Origin: Zonotrichia leucophrys gambelii
Lineage: Eukaryota; Chordata; Aves; Passeriformes; Passerellidae
NCBI RefSeq assembly: GCF_028769735.1
Contig: NC_088173.1
Coordinates: 24,430,038 to 24,494,037 of the forward strand
DNA: 64,000 nucleotides
Reading direction: 5' to 3'
The position numbers were made by a program, and so were the translations under genes. Under the pieces are notes generated by a model. That model made no database searches, was not told the DNA's origin, and was given only the letters and a program-made list of their open reading frames with translations. Below, piece by piece: positions 37,023 to 50,488 of the stretch (within the stretch, counting starts at the first letter, position 1; every line of letters begins with the position of its first letter).

Positions 37023-39144
37023 TATAATCCCCAGTGTCTCATGGCTACAGGTGAACATTTAGCTATCTGAAGACAAGATTTAAGCCCCTTGGGATCAGTC
37101 TTAAGTCTTGCCTATGATTCCACTGCATGATCTTGTGTGTCTGCTGCAACCAATACCATGCCTGAAGAGGAACAAGATAGCTGATAGTTGTGGACCTGCA
37201 TCTCCAGGCACAGACACCAGCCAGGTCTGCATCACTGCCAGCATCTTCCAGAGACCTCACAAGAACTGTCAGAAATGAAGAACTCTGCCCCTTCAGTGCT
37301 TTCTGGAACTCTTTTATAGTTGCTTGTTGGGACTTTCATTGGTTGCACTATCTGTATGTACACAAGCACGGAGGATGAGGGAAAGCAAGAGTAGTAAAGC
37401 AGACACCCCCTGACACACCTACTTTATGTATGGGTGTAGCTAACTCCAAGTAATGCTACTTCTGACTGCTTGTTCTCTAGCTCACACAGGGGGATCCCAC
37501 AGCCAGGATGGTTCTTAGACTGCACTGAAAAAGAAGTTCAAGATCTGAAGAGAGCAATAGCATGGGAACTCAAAAATATACACTCCAAAACAGAATCAGG
37601 ACACCAACTGTGTGAAGCTGTAAAAGGGAGAAACTCAAACACAGCACTAAGAGCAACTGGCTAATTGCCAAAACCATCACAACCACGGAGCCCCAAACTT
37701 GGCTGGACTCCTTCTGATCCTCCTGCTCACCAGAGCTGCTCTAACTGAACTTGATTTTTGGCAACTACTAAATAGTACTCCAGAACTGAATCTGCACAAG
37801 ACAATGAAAGGCCAAATATGTAGTAGAGGTGAGCAAAAGAGGAGGCAACATTTTCCAGATGCTTCCAGGTGTTCTCATTATCATTAGGCTCTAGTTACAG
37901 TCTGCATATAGGCTGACAATATATTGCTGTCTGGAAGCTGCAAAACAATCCATTTGTTCAGGACATTACATATTTATTTCACCTATTTGTGTGACAATGA
38001 ATCAGTAGACTTTCCCACTCCCATGTCTGCAGGATACAAGTCATTTATTTGGCTAAGGCACATACCTGTATCCTCTGCTGACTAATTTCAGGCACATCTG
38101 GCATTTTCTAAGAAAGAAGATGGAAGCTTGCATTTTTGTCTCCAAAACTGAACAAAAGCAAACACTGTATGTACAGCAATGCAAGGCCCAGGAGCAGCAA
38201 GACGTGAAGTGCTAGTCTGTTATGTCAGCAAAACACACCTGGAAATATGCCCAAAACAGTGAAAGGCTACAGGACAGAGTTATTTTGACCAGTCCTCATG
38301 AAAGTTTTTTTTCCCCTCAACTCCTAGTACCTCTGGAGAACTGCAGGGAACTCAAAAAGCCCAGATTCTGGGAACTGAACCATTATCCCAAGCATATTGT
38401 GATTGTCCTTCTCACAGGGACAATCCCCTCTACCCCCTCAGAGGAAAGCAAAGGTATGGAAAGGAAGGTCCAGCCACAGTAAATGCCTAAAATGAAAACA
38501 AGGGTGGGTTGGAAACATGCTTTTCAATGCAGGGAAGTGGCATTCTACCAGTGACCTGCAGGTATTTTGGAGCAGGCCAGGAGACAGAGGTGACAAACGG
38601 GCACATGGACAGATGTCAGAGGTGCACCAAAAAGCTTCTAAAGCAAATGGACAGCACCTGGTGAGGGGTCAAGGCCGGCAGCACAGAACATCAGCACAGC
38701 AGTGTTTCTAACAAATCTCAACAGGCATTATATATTGACTCAAATCATTGTAAGGCCACAATGATCTGACTCAGGAGGCCCCTACAGTCATTCTCAGCAT
38801 ACTGCAGAACTACAGCCTCCTCTTTCCTTCTTCCCCCAGATTCTCTCACTTTTTTCACCGGAAGGGGGAGAGAGTTTGAATTAAAAATCCTATTTGCATT
38901 CCAAAATTGAATGGCCAAAACTGCAGAAGTCTCAAATATTTCCACAGGGCTAAAATCAATTGTGATAGTAACAACCACCATCTCCTCAGAAACATTTTCC
39001 AAATGTACTTTAGGTTCTTCCTAAAAACATTTTTAAGTCTCACACATATCATTACAGGAACACTAAGGATACAGTCATGGAACAGTACTCAAATTCAGAT
39101 TGTAAAGGCACCATATTACAGTTCTGGTAGCTATAGTAAAAGAA

Positions 39145-39169
39145 ACAAAACAAACCAAACCAAACCAAT
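39145..39169 (+). repeat. (AAACC)n A-rich simple repeat
   Basis: ACAAAACAAACCAAACCAAA followed by CCAATGG forms a short low-complexity tract. Confidence 0.75.
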
Positions 39170-42099
39170 GGCCAGAACCAGCTCACAACCACCTGAGCTG
39201 GCAGAAACGAACAAAGAGCTGTCACTTTCTCTGATCTCCTAGATCCTACTCTGGCATTTTCTGGATAACTTTAAGGACTTTTAGGTCCAGGAACCTCTAC
39301 TTCCCCAGAATAACAAAGGCTAATTGTATTTATAAAGTTTACACACCTGAGTGCCAGTTTTGACCTACCACAACTAATGCCACAAGAAAATGGTATGGAC
39401 TTCCTCACTTAAAAGGCACGTGACTGCAGAGGGAATTAGCACCTTCCCAAGGAGAGAGTCACCCATCAGCCTGTAGGGTGTTAGCAGACACATGCAAAAT
39501 ACAACTGCAGCCTTCAGCATGTGGGCAAGGGAGTTATTTTACAGCATGGATCACAATTCCTCTGCATGAAACACAGGGAACAGCTGCAACTGTTCTCAGG
39601 GACCAGGGAGGATTATTAGCCCAAAGATTCCCAATCTCTCGTGAAACTGGTCAGGGTAAATTAAGTGCATTAAGTGGATTTGAATTCCTGTAATAAATAT
39701 GCATTCACTTGGAACTAATTCAAAGATGAAAAATGGCAACTACAGTAGGAACATGTAAACTTGAACCTCTCATGACTCTGGATAACCCTCTGCAGAAGGC
39801 AGTGGATAATCATTCTCCTGCACATAGGTTGTCCTTACTTTCCAGAAACATTACCTTGCCGTCATGACAGTTTGTTTTCCTACTTCTCCTGGGGTAGCAT
39901 CACTATAATATGCTGTGACGCAGTTTCCAAAATTCTTTCCACTAATGAAAACATCTCATGCAAATAAAGATCCCATCTCCAAAGGCCAGGGTAGAAGGTG
40001 AGCATAGAAATTATACACCTGTCATCCACAGAAAGTACAAAAGGTTACTGCCTAGTAATTCCTACCCACCTGTCTATTCAAACTGACACCACAGACTCTG
40101 GTCAAGAGCCCATGGCTTGCCATTGGAGACTATTTATGGAAATGATGTGATGAAATGGTTTCTTAAGGTCCATACTTGAGTATCCTTGAGAATAAGTAAT
40201 CTACAACACTGTCAACAGGCTGAATTGCAATGTGGCAAGAAGAGCTCTACAAGAATGTTTTGTAACCCTGTACCAGGCAGATATGTCTATACTATTGGAA
40301 ATCTTTATCCTCCCCCATGCTTCCCAAACAGGAACTTCCTCTTATAAACAGAATAAAGAGCTGCCGTGTAGAAAAGTGATAGCACATCAGAATTCTGTCA
40401 ACTCCTCTGAATCCAAAATAACACATCACTCCTCCCCCATACTCCAGTATCCTACACAACACTTTTCCTCATTATGTTAATCAACAGGTCAGAATTCATT
40501 ACTAAATTCAAGTCGATGTGTAAATATGGTTTCTCATTTAAATGGCATCACAAACTCAACTTTTTATACTGACTTATTTTAGACTCTGAATAAAGTTTCA
40601 GCACTACAAGAAAAATCACTGACAGTTATGAATGCTAGCTATTGATCTACAACTATTCTGAAAAGCATAGAACACAATATAAGCTATTTGAGATAGAAAA
40701 ATACTCAAGAATAGTGATATATGAATTAACAAAATCAGCATTTCTGCTGCAACATCAGTGTATATATGCCTGGAAATGAACCTGAGCAAATAGGTATCAC
40801 AGTCTTGTCTACCTGGTGAGATGCAGCAGTGCACAGTTAAGCTACTAAGAAGCTGATTCACATTGCTGAGAATATGCTTTTAAAGGGTCTGCCTTTAAAA
40901 TGTCTGTCAGTGTGTTTGAAAAAAGTGTCAAGTCTCATCAGCAAAAAACTCCCTCTGTCCTGTATGAAAAGGTCACACTGTCAAATTTCATCAGTATGTA
41001 CACAGGGTCTCCTTGAAACATATCCAACAGAATTTGTCACAATTGCTACCAAAAAGTTCCTCTATGCGAGACATGCTCTGGCACTTAAGTTTACTATACT
41101 CATGTACCTACAGAAAAAGACCATTTACCTTTCAAGTGTTGTACTTGAAAATCCACACTGAAATCTTAGTTGCATAACTAAAATACATCAATTTTCATCC
41201 AAAGAGCAGAGGGAAGCAAAGAGCTTGCAAAACAGAAACAAGCACACCAGCTTGATTCAGGGCTGATTCAGGTCTCCCTGACACCACTCTGTTTTTCTTG
41301 CACTGGACAACTCTTCCTTCCCCACTTCATTCACTAATAAATGCCACACCTTCGGCACAGCTAAAGGAACTTGCACACTTCTGAGCTGCTGAATTGTATT
41401 TCACAAGGAGGCCCATGCCAGGGCACCATGGTTTTTGGGCAGATGTGTATTGCAATCTGCTGTGACCTCACGTGCCACAGACATTGTAGAGAAGACCCTG
41501 GAAGGTATCGCAAGAGGTTCTCTGGTGTCTGTCACCACAACTCAAAGTATGTTCAACTTTTCCTATGCCATTTCTGAGGTATTTGTTGCCTGTTTTTAAG
41601 GTTTCCAATTTTCTGGCCATACAATTTAAGGCTATTACTTTTTTGCCATCTTCTCCATGAACCTGAGTAACAGGCTGTTCCTTTTCTTTTTTTGAGGAGA
41701 TACAGATATGCACAACCCACTAAGAACCATCTTTTGAGCCCTATTTTTGTAAAGTTTTTTTGTCTCTTAGAATGTGATTGCTCAATGTCCTCTTGCTCTA
41801 CTGTGAGCACTTAGTTACATGAATATATGAATGCTTTGCAATAAAGTACTAGGCTATATCCAGGTAGGATATCCAACACTGACACTGTGTTACAGCTGAA
41901 GCCATGCTAAAGCCTTTAGTGCCACACTTTCTGCCTTGAGCAGAAAGATTATTTTATACATCTCATTGTGGGTTATACCACTGCTTTTGTATCTTAGTGT
42001 AGGGGTCTTTCTTGGCACAACAAAAATTCTTATATTCAATTCTGACATCTTTTTTCAAATCCTCCCCACTTAACCAACTGCCTCAGATCATTTGTGTAG

Positions 42100-42460
42100 C
42101 ACAATATCCTTGAATACAGGTAACAGCCTTGCACTTGCCATTACCGAATGCTATCCATTGGTTATTAGACCATCTTTGCAGTTTATCATGATCATTTTGA
42201 AATCACATTCTGTCCTTTGTCCATGCAGTCTCTCCTAGTGTCATCATCTGCAAATATAACAAAAGAACATCTTCTATTCTATTATCCAGCTCATTAATAT
42301 AAACACTGAGCAGATGCACATACATGACAGGCCACATTACAGAGCTTCATCAACTCAACCTCCCTTTCTGATACTGAATTGCTCACACATTATAAAGTAG
42401 TTTCAGATTTCACACTACTGCTGTTTCATCAGGATTATATTTCCCTACCTTTCTTAAAAC
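42100..42460 (-). mobile_element. Possible ancient CR1/L3-type LINE relic
   Basis: The order of words on the plus strand (CATCTTTGCAGTTTATCATG, ATCATTTTGAAATCACATTC, GTCATCATCTGCAAATATAA, CCAGCTCATTAATATAAACA) resembles the reverse complement of an old amniote LINE reverse-transcriptase region, in which a GTCATCTGCAAA phrase encodes part of the catalytic-domain neighbourhood. It is too decayed for me to translate with confidence. Boundaries are approximate. Confidence 0.4.
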
Positions 42461-43160
42461 AGCGTCATGCAAAACTGACTCAAAATACCAAACATCCCCC
42501 AATCTACAAAGATCTCATACAGTGGCAGAGAGAAAACTTCTGTGTTGTTCTAGCTGTTTCCAAATTGGTTTTCCGTTCTGAATTTTTCTCTGATAACCTG
42601 CTCTTTTCCGTGAAACTAATTCATATGACATTGAAGTGAGAAGGGAAGAAAAAACATTAGAAATACTGTCAAATGTGCTAACATTAGTCTTGCACTCACA
42701 CAACCTGCCCTGCAAAATCTTCTGTTAAATGGCAGAGGACAAGCTATCTATATTAAGACTATACAGTCATTATCCAGAAAAACACATAGCGAAAACATAA
42801 CACACCATCCCATAAAATATAGGAGATATTTTAACATAAAAGATTAGCAATACATTTCTTTAAGCAAGGCCAGGGAAGACATCAGTTTGACAGTCCTGCA
42901 TGTTAGCAGTAAAGACAATGAACTAAAATCTACAATAGCCTTCCTGATCCAATTTTGCATGTCAAAGTCATGAAAATATATAGGCCAGTACATTCCTTCA
43001 AATATCACCGTAACTTTATCAAAATTATCTGAATGAGTGCTACCATACACAACAAACTTAGCAGGTCTAACTCTGGAAGACTGAAGCAAAACACTTACTC
43101 CATAAAAGCCTTTTTGTTTCATATATAAATGGATCTATAGATTAGATCCTTTCATCAGGG

Positions 43161-43250
43161 CACTCCTAAATAGAAGAGTGTCATAAATGAAACCATACGC
43201 CAATTCACTCCTAAATAAAAGAGTGTCATAAATGTAGCCATAAGTAGCCA
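43161..43250 (+). repeat. 45-base tandem duplication
   Basis: Two adjacent 45-base units each start CACTCCTAAATA and carry AAGAGTGTCATAAATG. The first copy is 43161-43205 and the second 43206-43250. The first two thirds are nearly identical and the last third has diverged. Confidence 0.92.
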
Positions 43251-46200
43251 TTTTCCATATCACAAATTTTATCAAGTGTCTACCATTCCCAAGCAGCTCA
43301 ACAGCTTTTGCCATAAGGATTTAATGGCAGAGACAATAAAGCTATTCCTATATACTTCACCTGTGAGCCTCTCACTTTAACTATTTTTTTCTGTCATTCC
43401 AATATAAACAAATAAGAAACAAAATAAAGAAAAAGAACAAAAATATATCTTGTGAGTGTTCTCATTTGATTTAAAGAAACAGCAACCTTCCAGAGTGTCA
43501 AATTCATTTAAGCAGGGTGTTTGCTACATATATCATCTAAAGATTTGGTCCTCCAACTGCCTTCTTTCTGAGTGTCCAAGAAAAGCTACACTGACAAAAA
43601 ATAGCTTTTTGCTTAACTAGCTAAAATATAGCTTCATTTTAAAGCAAGTTGGCTTAAGTTGACACTCCCTAAGAATAGTCTGGCTATAATGTGTTTGAGG
43701 TATAAAAACACAAGTATGCATAAGTCTAAATATTTAGGACAATTTCTCATTGCAGAGTAACCTCTTATCTGAAGACCAAACACAGAGACAGAGAAATTCT
43801 CTGAAATGCAGAGAATAAGTGCCTTTTGCTGAAAGCCAAGTGACCCTTCTGGAGTTAAGCTTTCCAGCTTCAGCCAAAAGCCCCATATTTCACTTTAAGC
43901 TTTGTGCCTTAGGTACGTATGCACAGACACTTCTTAATTTGCCCAGTTTGACCTGGTAGCCTTTCACTCATTATTCTTCATGACTGTTATATTTTTCTTT
44001 TTTTCTAAGTGCCAAAAGCTGCTCACTCATTTACACAGTCCTGTTGCTCCCTCATTCAAGTTTTTTCAAATCCATTTTCTAACAGTTCCATTCATTGCAG
44101 AATTCATGAAAATCCCCTTATGAAAACTCATCACCTGTTCCTAGCTGGTCAGAAGATCCCTGGGTGCTCTTCAGAGATTACCACATGACATACAATTCTG
44201 TGAGGTGCATGACAAATGACCATATGTATGAAAGTCTTGTGAAGAAGGCAATGAAAGTCTTCTTCAGATTTTCTGGATGGAAAGAGAGATTTCAAAGACT
44301 TCAGGAAAGTCCATCAGTTCCTAACTTGAGCTGACAACTTATCACTGGTGAACTTCAGCACTGGAACGAAGGAAGGGCCAAGGTGAGAATTCTTTAACTT
44401 GCTTTCGTCAGGGAAGGTCCTTAAGCCAATACATTACAGCCTCTGGTAATCACAGCCAGATTCTGCTTAGTAAGTGTTTCCTTAGTCAAAGGATCAGCCT
44501 TTTCAATATCTGAAATGCAAGCAAGCCTCCTTTGATTTTCAAGATAAAAAAAATAGAAGGGCTGAAGATACTCTGATATTGGCAATTCCATCCAGTTTCT
44601 TATGATAACCAAAGGAACTTGGATCAGTAATCAAAGTACACATTGGTACCTCCATTCATTAAGTACCCTGTTCCTTTTCTCAACTTTACTTAACAGCTAA
44701 AATTTTAGCATTATTGTATGAAACTATGTTCACATTCAAGTACATTTATTATTCCTCATTCTTTCTACAAACTAAGTTATGCTTAGTTTTCGTAAGTTTG
44801 ATTTATATTTTATTGTAGTTTTTGAACAAATAATTTAATTTGTCAACCTTCCAAATGAATGAAAAGCCATTCCAAGAACAGTATAGGGAGCAGGGGAAAC
44901 AAAACAAAATTCTTAGTTTGTTGAGAACAGTAGAGTAACCATGTCCTTTCATAACTGGTGCACATCTATATATACTCTGGTACTCCATGATGAAGGAGGA
45001 AAAAAGGCGTGGGTGTGTGAGCTGTGTAGTTTTGTTCTCATTAGTAGCAGATAGCCTGTAAGCTCCATATATGAACATCCATTGTCTACTTCCTGTCATA
45101 TTCTCACCCAGATTCTCTGGAGAGGAATATATTAAATATATAATACTCTGTAAGATGAGACTCATTATAAAAGGAGTTCTTGTGTTTATAACCATTATTT
45201 TTCTATGTACTTTTAAGCAAGTGTCTGATTCATTCCAAGGAAAGTTTAGTTTAACCCACTAAGACTAACTTAAGTGTGAGTGAAGACACAAGTCTAACAT
45301 CAGCAGAATGACTAATTTCCAACTGCAGACCTCTGTTAACGGCATTGCTGCACAAACTGTAAAACGCACAGCTTGTCTCAGATGCCAGGTGCATATTTCA
45401 CGGTCAGTAGCTAGGAAATATTCTCCTAATTGGAAACTGAACATACTGTAAAAGGGATTAAAAAAACATTTTCTCTAAAGGCTTCATCTGTACACTATTG
45501 ATCTTGGTGGCACCTAGACCAGGCTCAAAATTATTTGTAGATTTCCACCTTTCCAAGTGGAAACATTCAAATTTTTTTTAATAGTTTATTAGCTGATACT
45601 GCTGACAAGGCTTTTTAGTTTAAACCACCTTTCTGATACAATTTCTGAACAACAATCAATTAAACCATGTGTAAATTATTGGCATTCTGACACATTTTGA
45701 GTAAAATTGATGTAACTCATTTTAAAGGCTCTCCATTAGCCAGCATAATCCAATCTTCATTTAATTTCTTCACTACTGTTTCTCTTCTGGGAACAGGAAC
45801 TATTCCTAGCATTAGTAAGAATGTCCCAAAGAATCTACCTCTTAGTACTAAAGTTTTTGTAACATGAAGTACATCTGCATATGCAACAGATTTTCAAATT
45901 GATTTGAACATAAGAGAATAGCTGGGTGTATCAACAAAAAAACCAACCCCCAAACTATGCACTCAAAAAAACCTAAATAAACATTACCTTTTCAGCATTA
46001 ACCTTTCAGACATTAAGACAAATGAAAAAACTGGACAATACAGAACTCTTTTCTCATACTGTCTATATACCCTGACAATTCCTCAGTTTGTCAAGCTAAA
46101 ATTTTCTTTGTTTAGAAACATCAGAACTAGAAATTTTTGAAGGACCTAAAAGGAAAAAAAGACATTTTCAAATACATATTACATATAACATGACATTTTC

Positions 46201-47983
46201 ATGGTATTCAGTAAACTCTGGGTGTTTTACCAAAATTTATTTTCACAGAATCATGTAAGTATTAATTTTAGAAAATAACTTGAACTGGACTGGCAGTGAG
46301 GCCTCGGAGACCACACATTCAGAGAGTCAAAAGAATAATTATGTGGATATTTGTAGTTTAAAATCATGTCCATTTGAACCCCCTGTCTCTCTTGTTACAG
46401 GATAAAAATAAACAGAGAGAGCTAAAGTAAAAAGGCTGACACCAAAATTGCTGATTGTGTTGTATCTGGTAGTTTGCTAATTTTTGAGAAAACAAGCTTG
46501 CCTAGACATGTTGAGATCACTGTTTTAAAGGTAAAAGCCTAAGACATAAAAGTTATCAGTAACCAGACATTCTAAAAACATGCTAAATCAAAAAGGAATG
46601 CTGACAGGCAAGATCCCAGGCCCCATAAATATTCGCAATCATACCACACAGAAGTCAGTGCAGTCAGTAGGTAACTATTCCTGAGAGAGCTGCCCTATCC
46701 AAAGGCACATAGTAACAAAGCATGGCTATTGTGTAAAAACAAGCAAAGGCCTAACAATGTTTTAAAAATTTTAATTTTTCTTATTACAGTGAAAGAACAA
46801 GAAGTTTGAAATTCTAGAAATGTTTATTTTACAGTGAACACTGAAAGTGTTTAGCTGTTTCCAATTACAAGCTGACCAGCAACTCAGAGGAAAGTCCCTA
46901 TCATTTATACACTTATGTTGCCAGACAAACTTTTCTATAAAATTAATTATGAGAAAAATTTTATTAGCTCCTTAACACCTCTCTCTGGCAGGCAGAAAGA
47001 ATTAAACGTATGCAGCAGGGTAATCTTGATATTGGGTGGAACTTTTTCTCTTGACTTTATGAAAATCTGCATCAACTATGAACTATTGTAAACTTGCACT
47101 CTCCATGGCTTTGTTGCCTACCATAACCTTTAGAGAATCTAGCAGCATCATCTCCAACTCTGCACACACGCATACCATGTCACAAAAAGAGACAAATCTC
47201 TCTACAATGGCTGCTCTCCCATGAAAATATATCCCACCTACATAGACCTGTCTCAAAGGTGAGAAACAATCTCCATCTGAAGCAGGGTCACAAGTTGACT
47301 AGAGAAGTATAAAATCCCACTATTTGTTTGGCTTTTTTTAATTCAAATTATTCTTGTCTGTTTTACTGCCTTTGAGAAATAATTTATTAATCAATGCTAA
47401 CTCACAGAAGGTGTCTTAAACAACACTACCAAGTGGCAAAGACAAACTTCTGAACTGCAGAGGTCATTAGAAAAAAATTCACATATTTTGCTGTTCTAGA
47501 TATATTTTTACAATACTGTTCCTGTAAAATGGAATTATCTGATTATATCCACAAGACCAGACTATTACGTAGCTTCCTCTAGTGGTCAGTCCCTAAATCT
47601 TGTTGCTTCTGCTATTTACTCTAGTTACTTGTTACACACAAATTCTGTGTTCAAATGCTGTAAATTTGAGAAGGCATTAAAAATTATACTGCAATGTACC
47701 TCTAATACAAAAGCCAAGGAAACTAAGCCAAAACTTAGAGCAAAACTTTGGTTAGTTGACACTAAAACAGTGAACTAGCTAAACAGTGAAGTCAGCAAAA
47801 CCCAGAGTTATTAGTTTTCCCATTTGCACCCTTGTGAATATGCATTATAATATATTTAGTTACATGGTCAAGTTTGACTTTCCCACCATGAGACTCAGGA
47901 AGTAAAGACAGATGTTCAGTTTTTAGCTGAGTCTTCAGATATTTGCTATGAATCATTCAAACTTTTGTTTTGACCCTGAAAAT

Positions 47984-48014
47984 TATGTATGTATGTGTGC
48001 GTGTGTGCATGCAC
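47984..48014. repeat. (TATG)n/(TG)n simple repeat
   Basis: TATGTATGTATGTGTGCGTG followed by TGTGCATGCACG is a short alternating purine-pyrimidine tract. Confidence 0.85.
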
Positions 48015-50373
48015 GTTTCAATGAGCCTTGCTGCTGTGCAACTGGTTTCCTTCTGCAAAACTCTGCTGAGGGTTAAAAGACACACCAAAGCATTCTCCAG
48101 ATTTGAAAACAGATGACAACTTGATGTAGCCCTGAAATACCACAAGAAGAATCAAGGCAGCTCTCTGTCCTACAGGATGAGAAATTAAGAGGATGAAATT
48201 TTACACTGGGCATCAGGAAGATTGCCTTACAGGTTGAAGTCATTAAGGAGGAAGAGAGAAAACCCAAAGGTAGAAAGTGACAACTGCCTGTTACAAAATA
48301 TATTTTATCGAATATATCTTACTGAATATATTTATTCAACTGTTAAAAAGAGTGTGATTACATAACATAACAGCCATCTGACTCTAAAATAAGGTAGTTA
48401 GAAATCTGCTCAGGTGATTTAACTGAAAATAATCCCAAGGGTTATGTTATCTAAATTGTACAGACGTAGAAAATCGTATCACCCACGTGCAGTTTGAAAA
48501 TCTGTGAATGAGTAACTTTTATAATATGCCATTTTTCTGTGAAACAGCAGCAATAACTTTTATGTCCAGCTGAATGCATTTCATTGCCTAAGATTCTTTA
48601 TTGCCTTCTTACTTTTGCCTTTACACTTTTCTGTACTCTGGAACCAAAAGAAATCCCCCTCAATCCTTTTTTTTTCTTTCCATCTCTTTATAAAGCCTGT
48701 CAATTCCATTCAGCTCTGACAAGGGCATTAACTCCCCAAAACTGACACCACCATTTACTCACTCATACATTGCCAGCAACAATGCATACTGCCAGTGCAG
48801 CAATGCCTGACAAAACACATAATGAAGCAGAAACTTAATTTTAAGTTCAAGGACAAAATAATTTTGAAACACTACTGCATATTCCCCTGGGAAGCCTACA
48901 GGTAGCTCAACAGTGCTAACCTCACAAGTGCCTTAAATGCTCATCCCTCCATCATAGAAATTCACATGGAGCTTCCACACATTTGGACAAAAAAACCCAA
49001 ATGCACAACATACAGACAAAAGACAAGGCCATGACTGAAGCACTAAGTATTACATTTCCTTCCCTTTTTTTCTTTCTTTTCAAGACACCAGTCTGCATGT
49101 TACCAGCTAATGCAGCTTGCCCTAGCATTGCAGCTGTGATTTGCTCCCTTGTGCCATATTTAGAAACGTGCTCACTGTGACTGTTTCAAAAGAGGCTCTC
49201 AAACCATTCTGTGAGATGCTGACTGTAAGGGTACCTCAGCAGTTAAAATACCTGATGTTACACATCCCTCTGCTGTTGGTATCTGCCTAACCTCATTCAT
49301 TTTTACAGCTGGAACCAGCTGGAATGCGTCTTCTCCTCAGGAGAGCAGGCAGCAAGGGATTTACAGCACAGTAACTAACCTCAGGTCTCAAGTTTACTTA
49401 TATACTGGCATACCATTACATCCTTGGGGAAAGAAAACACAGCTGACAAAAAATGTCACAGCTCCTCAAAATAAATAATATCTGTCCAAATTTGGAGAGT
49501 GCTGCCAACTCTGTTTATGTTCCTGGCTTTCTCTCAGCTCTAAAGCTGTGAACTTTGTTAGTAAAATAAGAAAGGAGAAAGATTTAGCCACATCTCTTTT
49601 CAGAAAAAGTTTTGTGCCTGTTTCTCGTCACTTTGTAAAATCATTTTGCCATTACAGCAACCTGAATATGCAGTGGTGCTTGGGTAGCAATGTAAGGGCC
49701 TAATAAATAAAACATGAGGGCTGCAGAAGAGAAAATTAAATAAAATTTCATGCATGCTTTTCATTTTTCATGCTAAGGATCAAAATATTAAGTGCATTTC
49801 AGTGCCAAATTCTGTATTAAAGTCACTCATAATTCTCTGTATTCCATTAGTTAGAAACTCCAACCAAAACCAAACATGTCAGAGACAGTACAGTCAGTCA
49901 AGATTGTGATAACCTACTTTCATGTATGTGACAATTAAGCATCTCTAATGAAATGCTTATGTTTTAAATAGGCAAGACAAAGTAGAAAGATACCAATCTT
50001 AACAGCATGGAACTGAAGGCAAATGGGAGCTAGAGACTCCTCCTCCTACACACATTCTAGGGTACAGCACGAGTTGTAGAATTAACATGGTTCTGGAAAG
50101 GATGACCCTGATGTTAATTCTAAAGCATCAGAGTATTTCAATTATAGGATTGTTTCTCAACTGCTCAGGTGGTGGCAGAGTAAGCATCAATGAACTTCCT
50201 CATGTATAACAGAACAGAACATGAAAAGAAATGGTCAGTGCACCTGTTTTGTACTGCTCAGCTTTAAAAAGAAAAGCAGTTATTCTTTGACTAACTTCTG
50301 AATACCAGATTTTAGGCCAAAGAAGTGCAGAACTTTTCAGGCAAAGGATCACTTGAAACAATGCACAACTTAC

Positions 50374-50488
50374 GCATCTCTTCAACCACATCTGGATCAC
50401 ATTCCCTGTATTTGTCTATTTCTGTCTTTAGCTGCTCTTTCTTCTGCCGAAGGGCAGCAAGTTCCTTCAGCAGAGCTGCACGATCCGC
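50374..50488 (-). CDS. MND1: MND1 coiled-coil exon
   Basis: This 115-base exon encodes 38 codons plus one base, corresponding to human residues 118-156. It reads ADRAALLKELAALRQKKEQL, then KTEIDKYRECDPDVVEEM and the C of a split Arg codon. The heptad-like Leu spacing and charged residues show the coiled coil that pairs MND1 with HOP2. The KYxxCDPxVVEE motif is diagnostic of MND1. Acceptor GAATGCTCAG and donor GTAAGT are on the minus strand. The open frame continues beyond the donor by chance, so the residues after EEM are intronic. Confidence 0.98.

Larger units (their letters stand above)
35191..50373 (-). other. MND1: MND1 large intron (15.2 kb)
   Basis: This intron separates the coiled-coil exon from the penultimate exon. 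It contains a (GACA)n/(GATA)n microsatellite near 37000, an A-rich (AAACC)n tract near 39150, a possible old LINE relic around 42100-42460, a 45-base tandem duplication at 43161-43250 and a TG-rich repeat at 47984-48014. No nested gene is recognised on either strand. Confidence 0.8.

Noticed and set aside
50312..50373. Continuation of the MND1 frame after EEM (residues RKLCIVSSD and beyond)
   Set aside because: A strong GTAAGT donor ends the exon at 50374, and the next exon restores the conserved sequence in phase.
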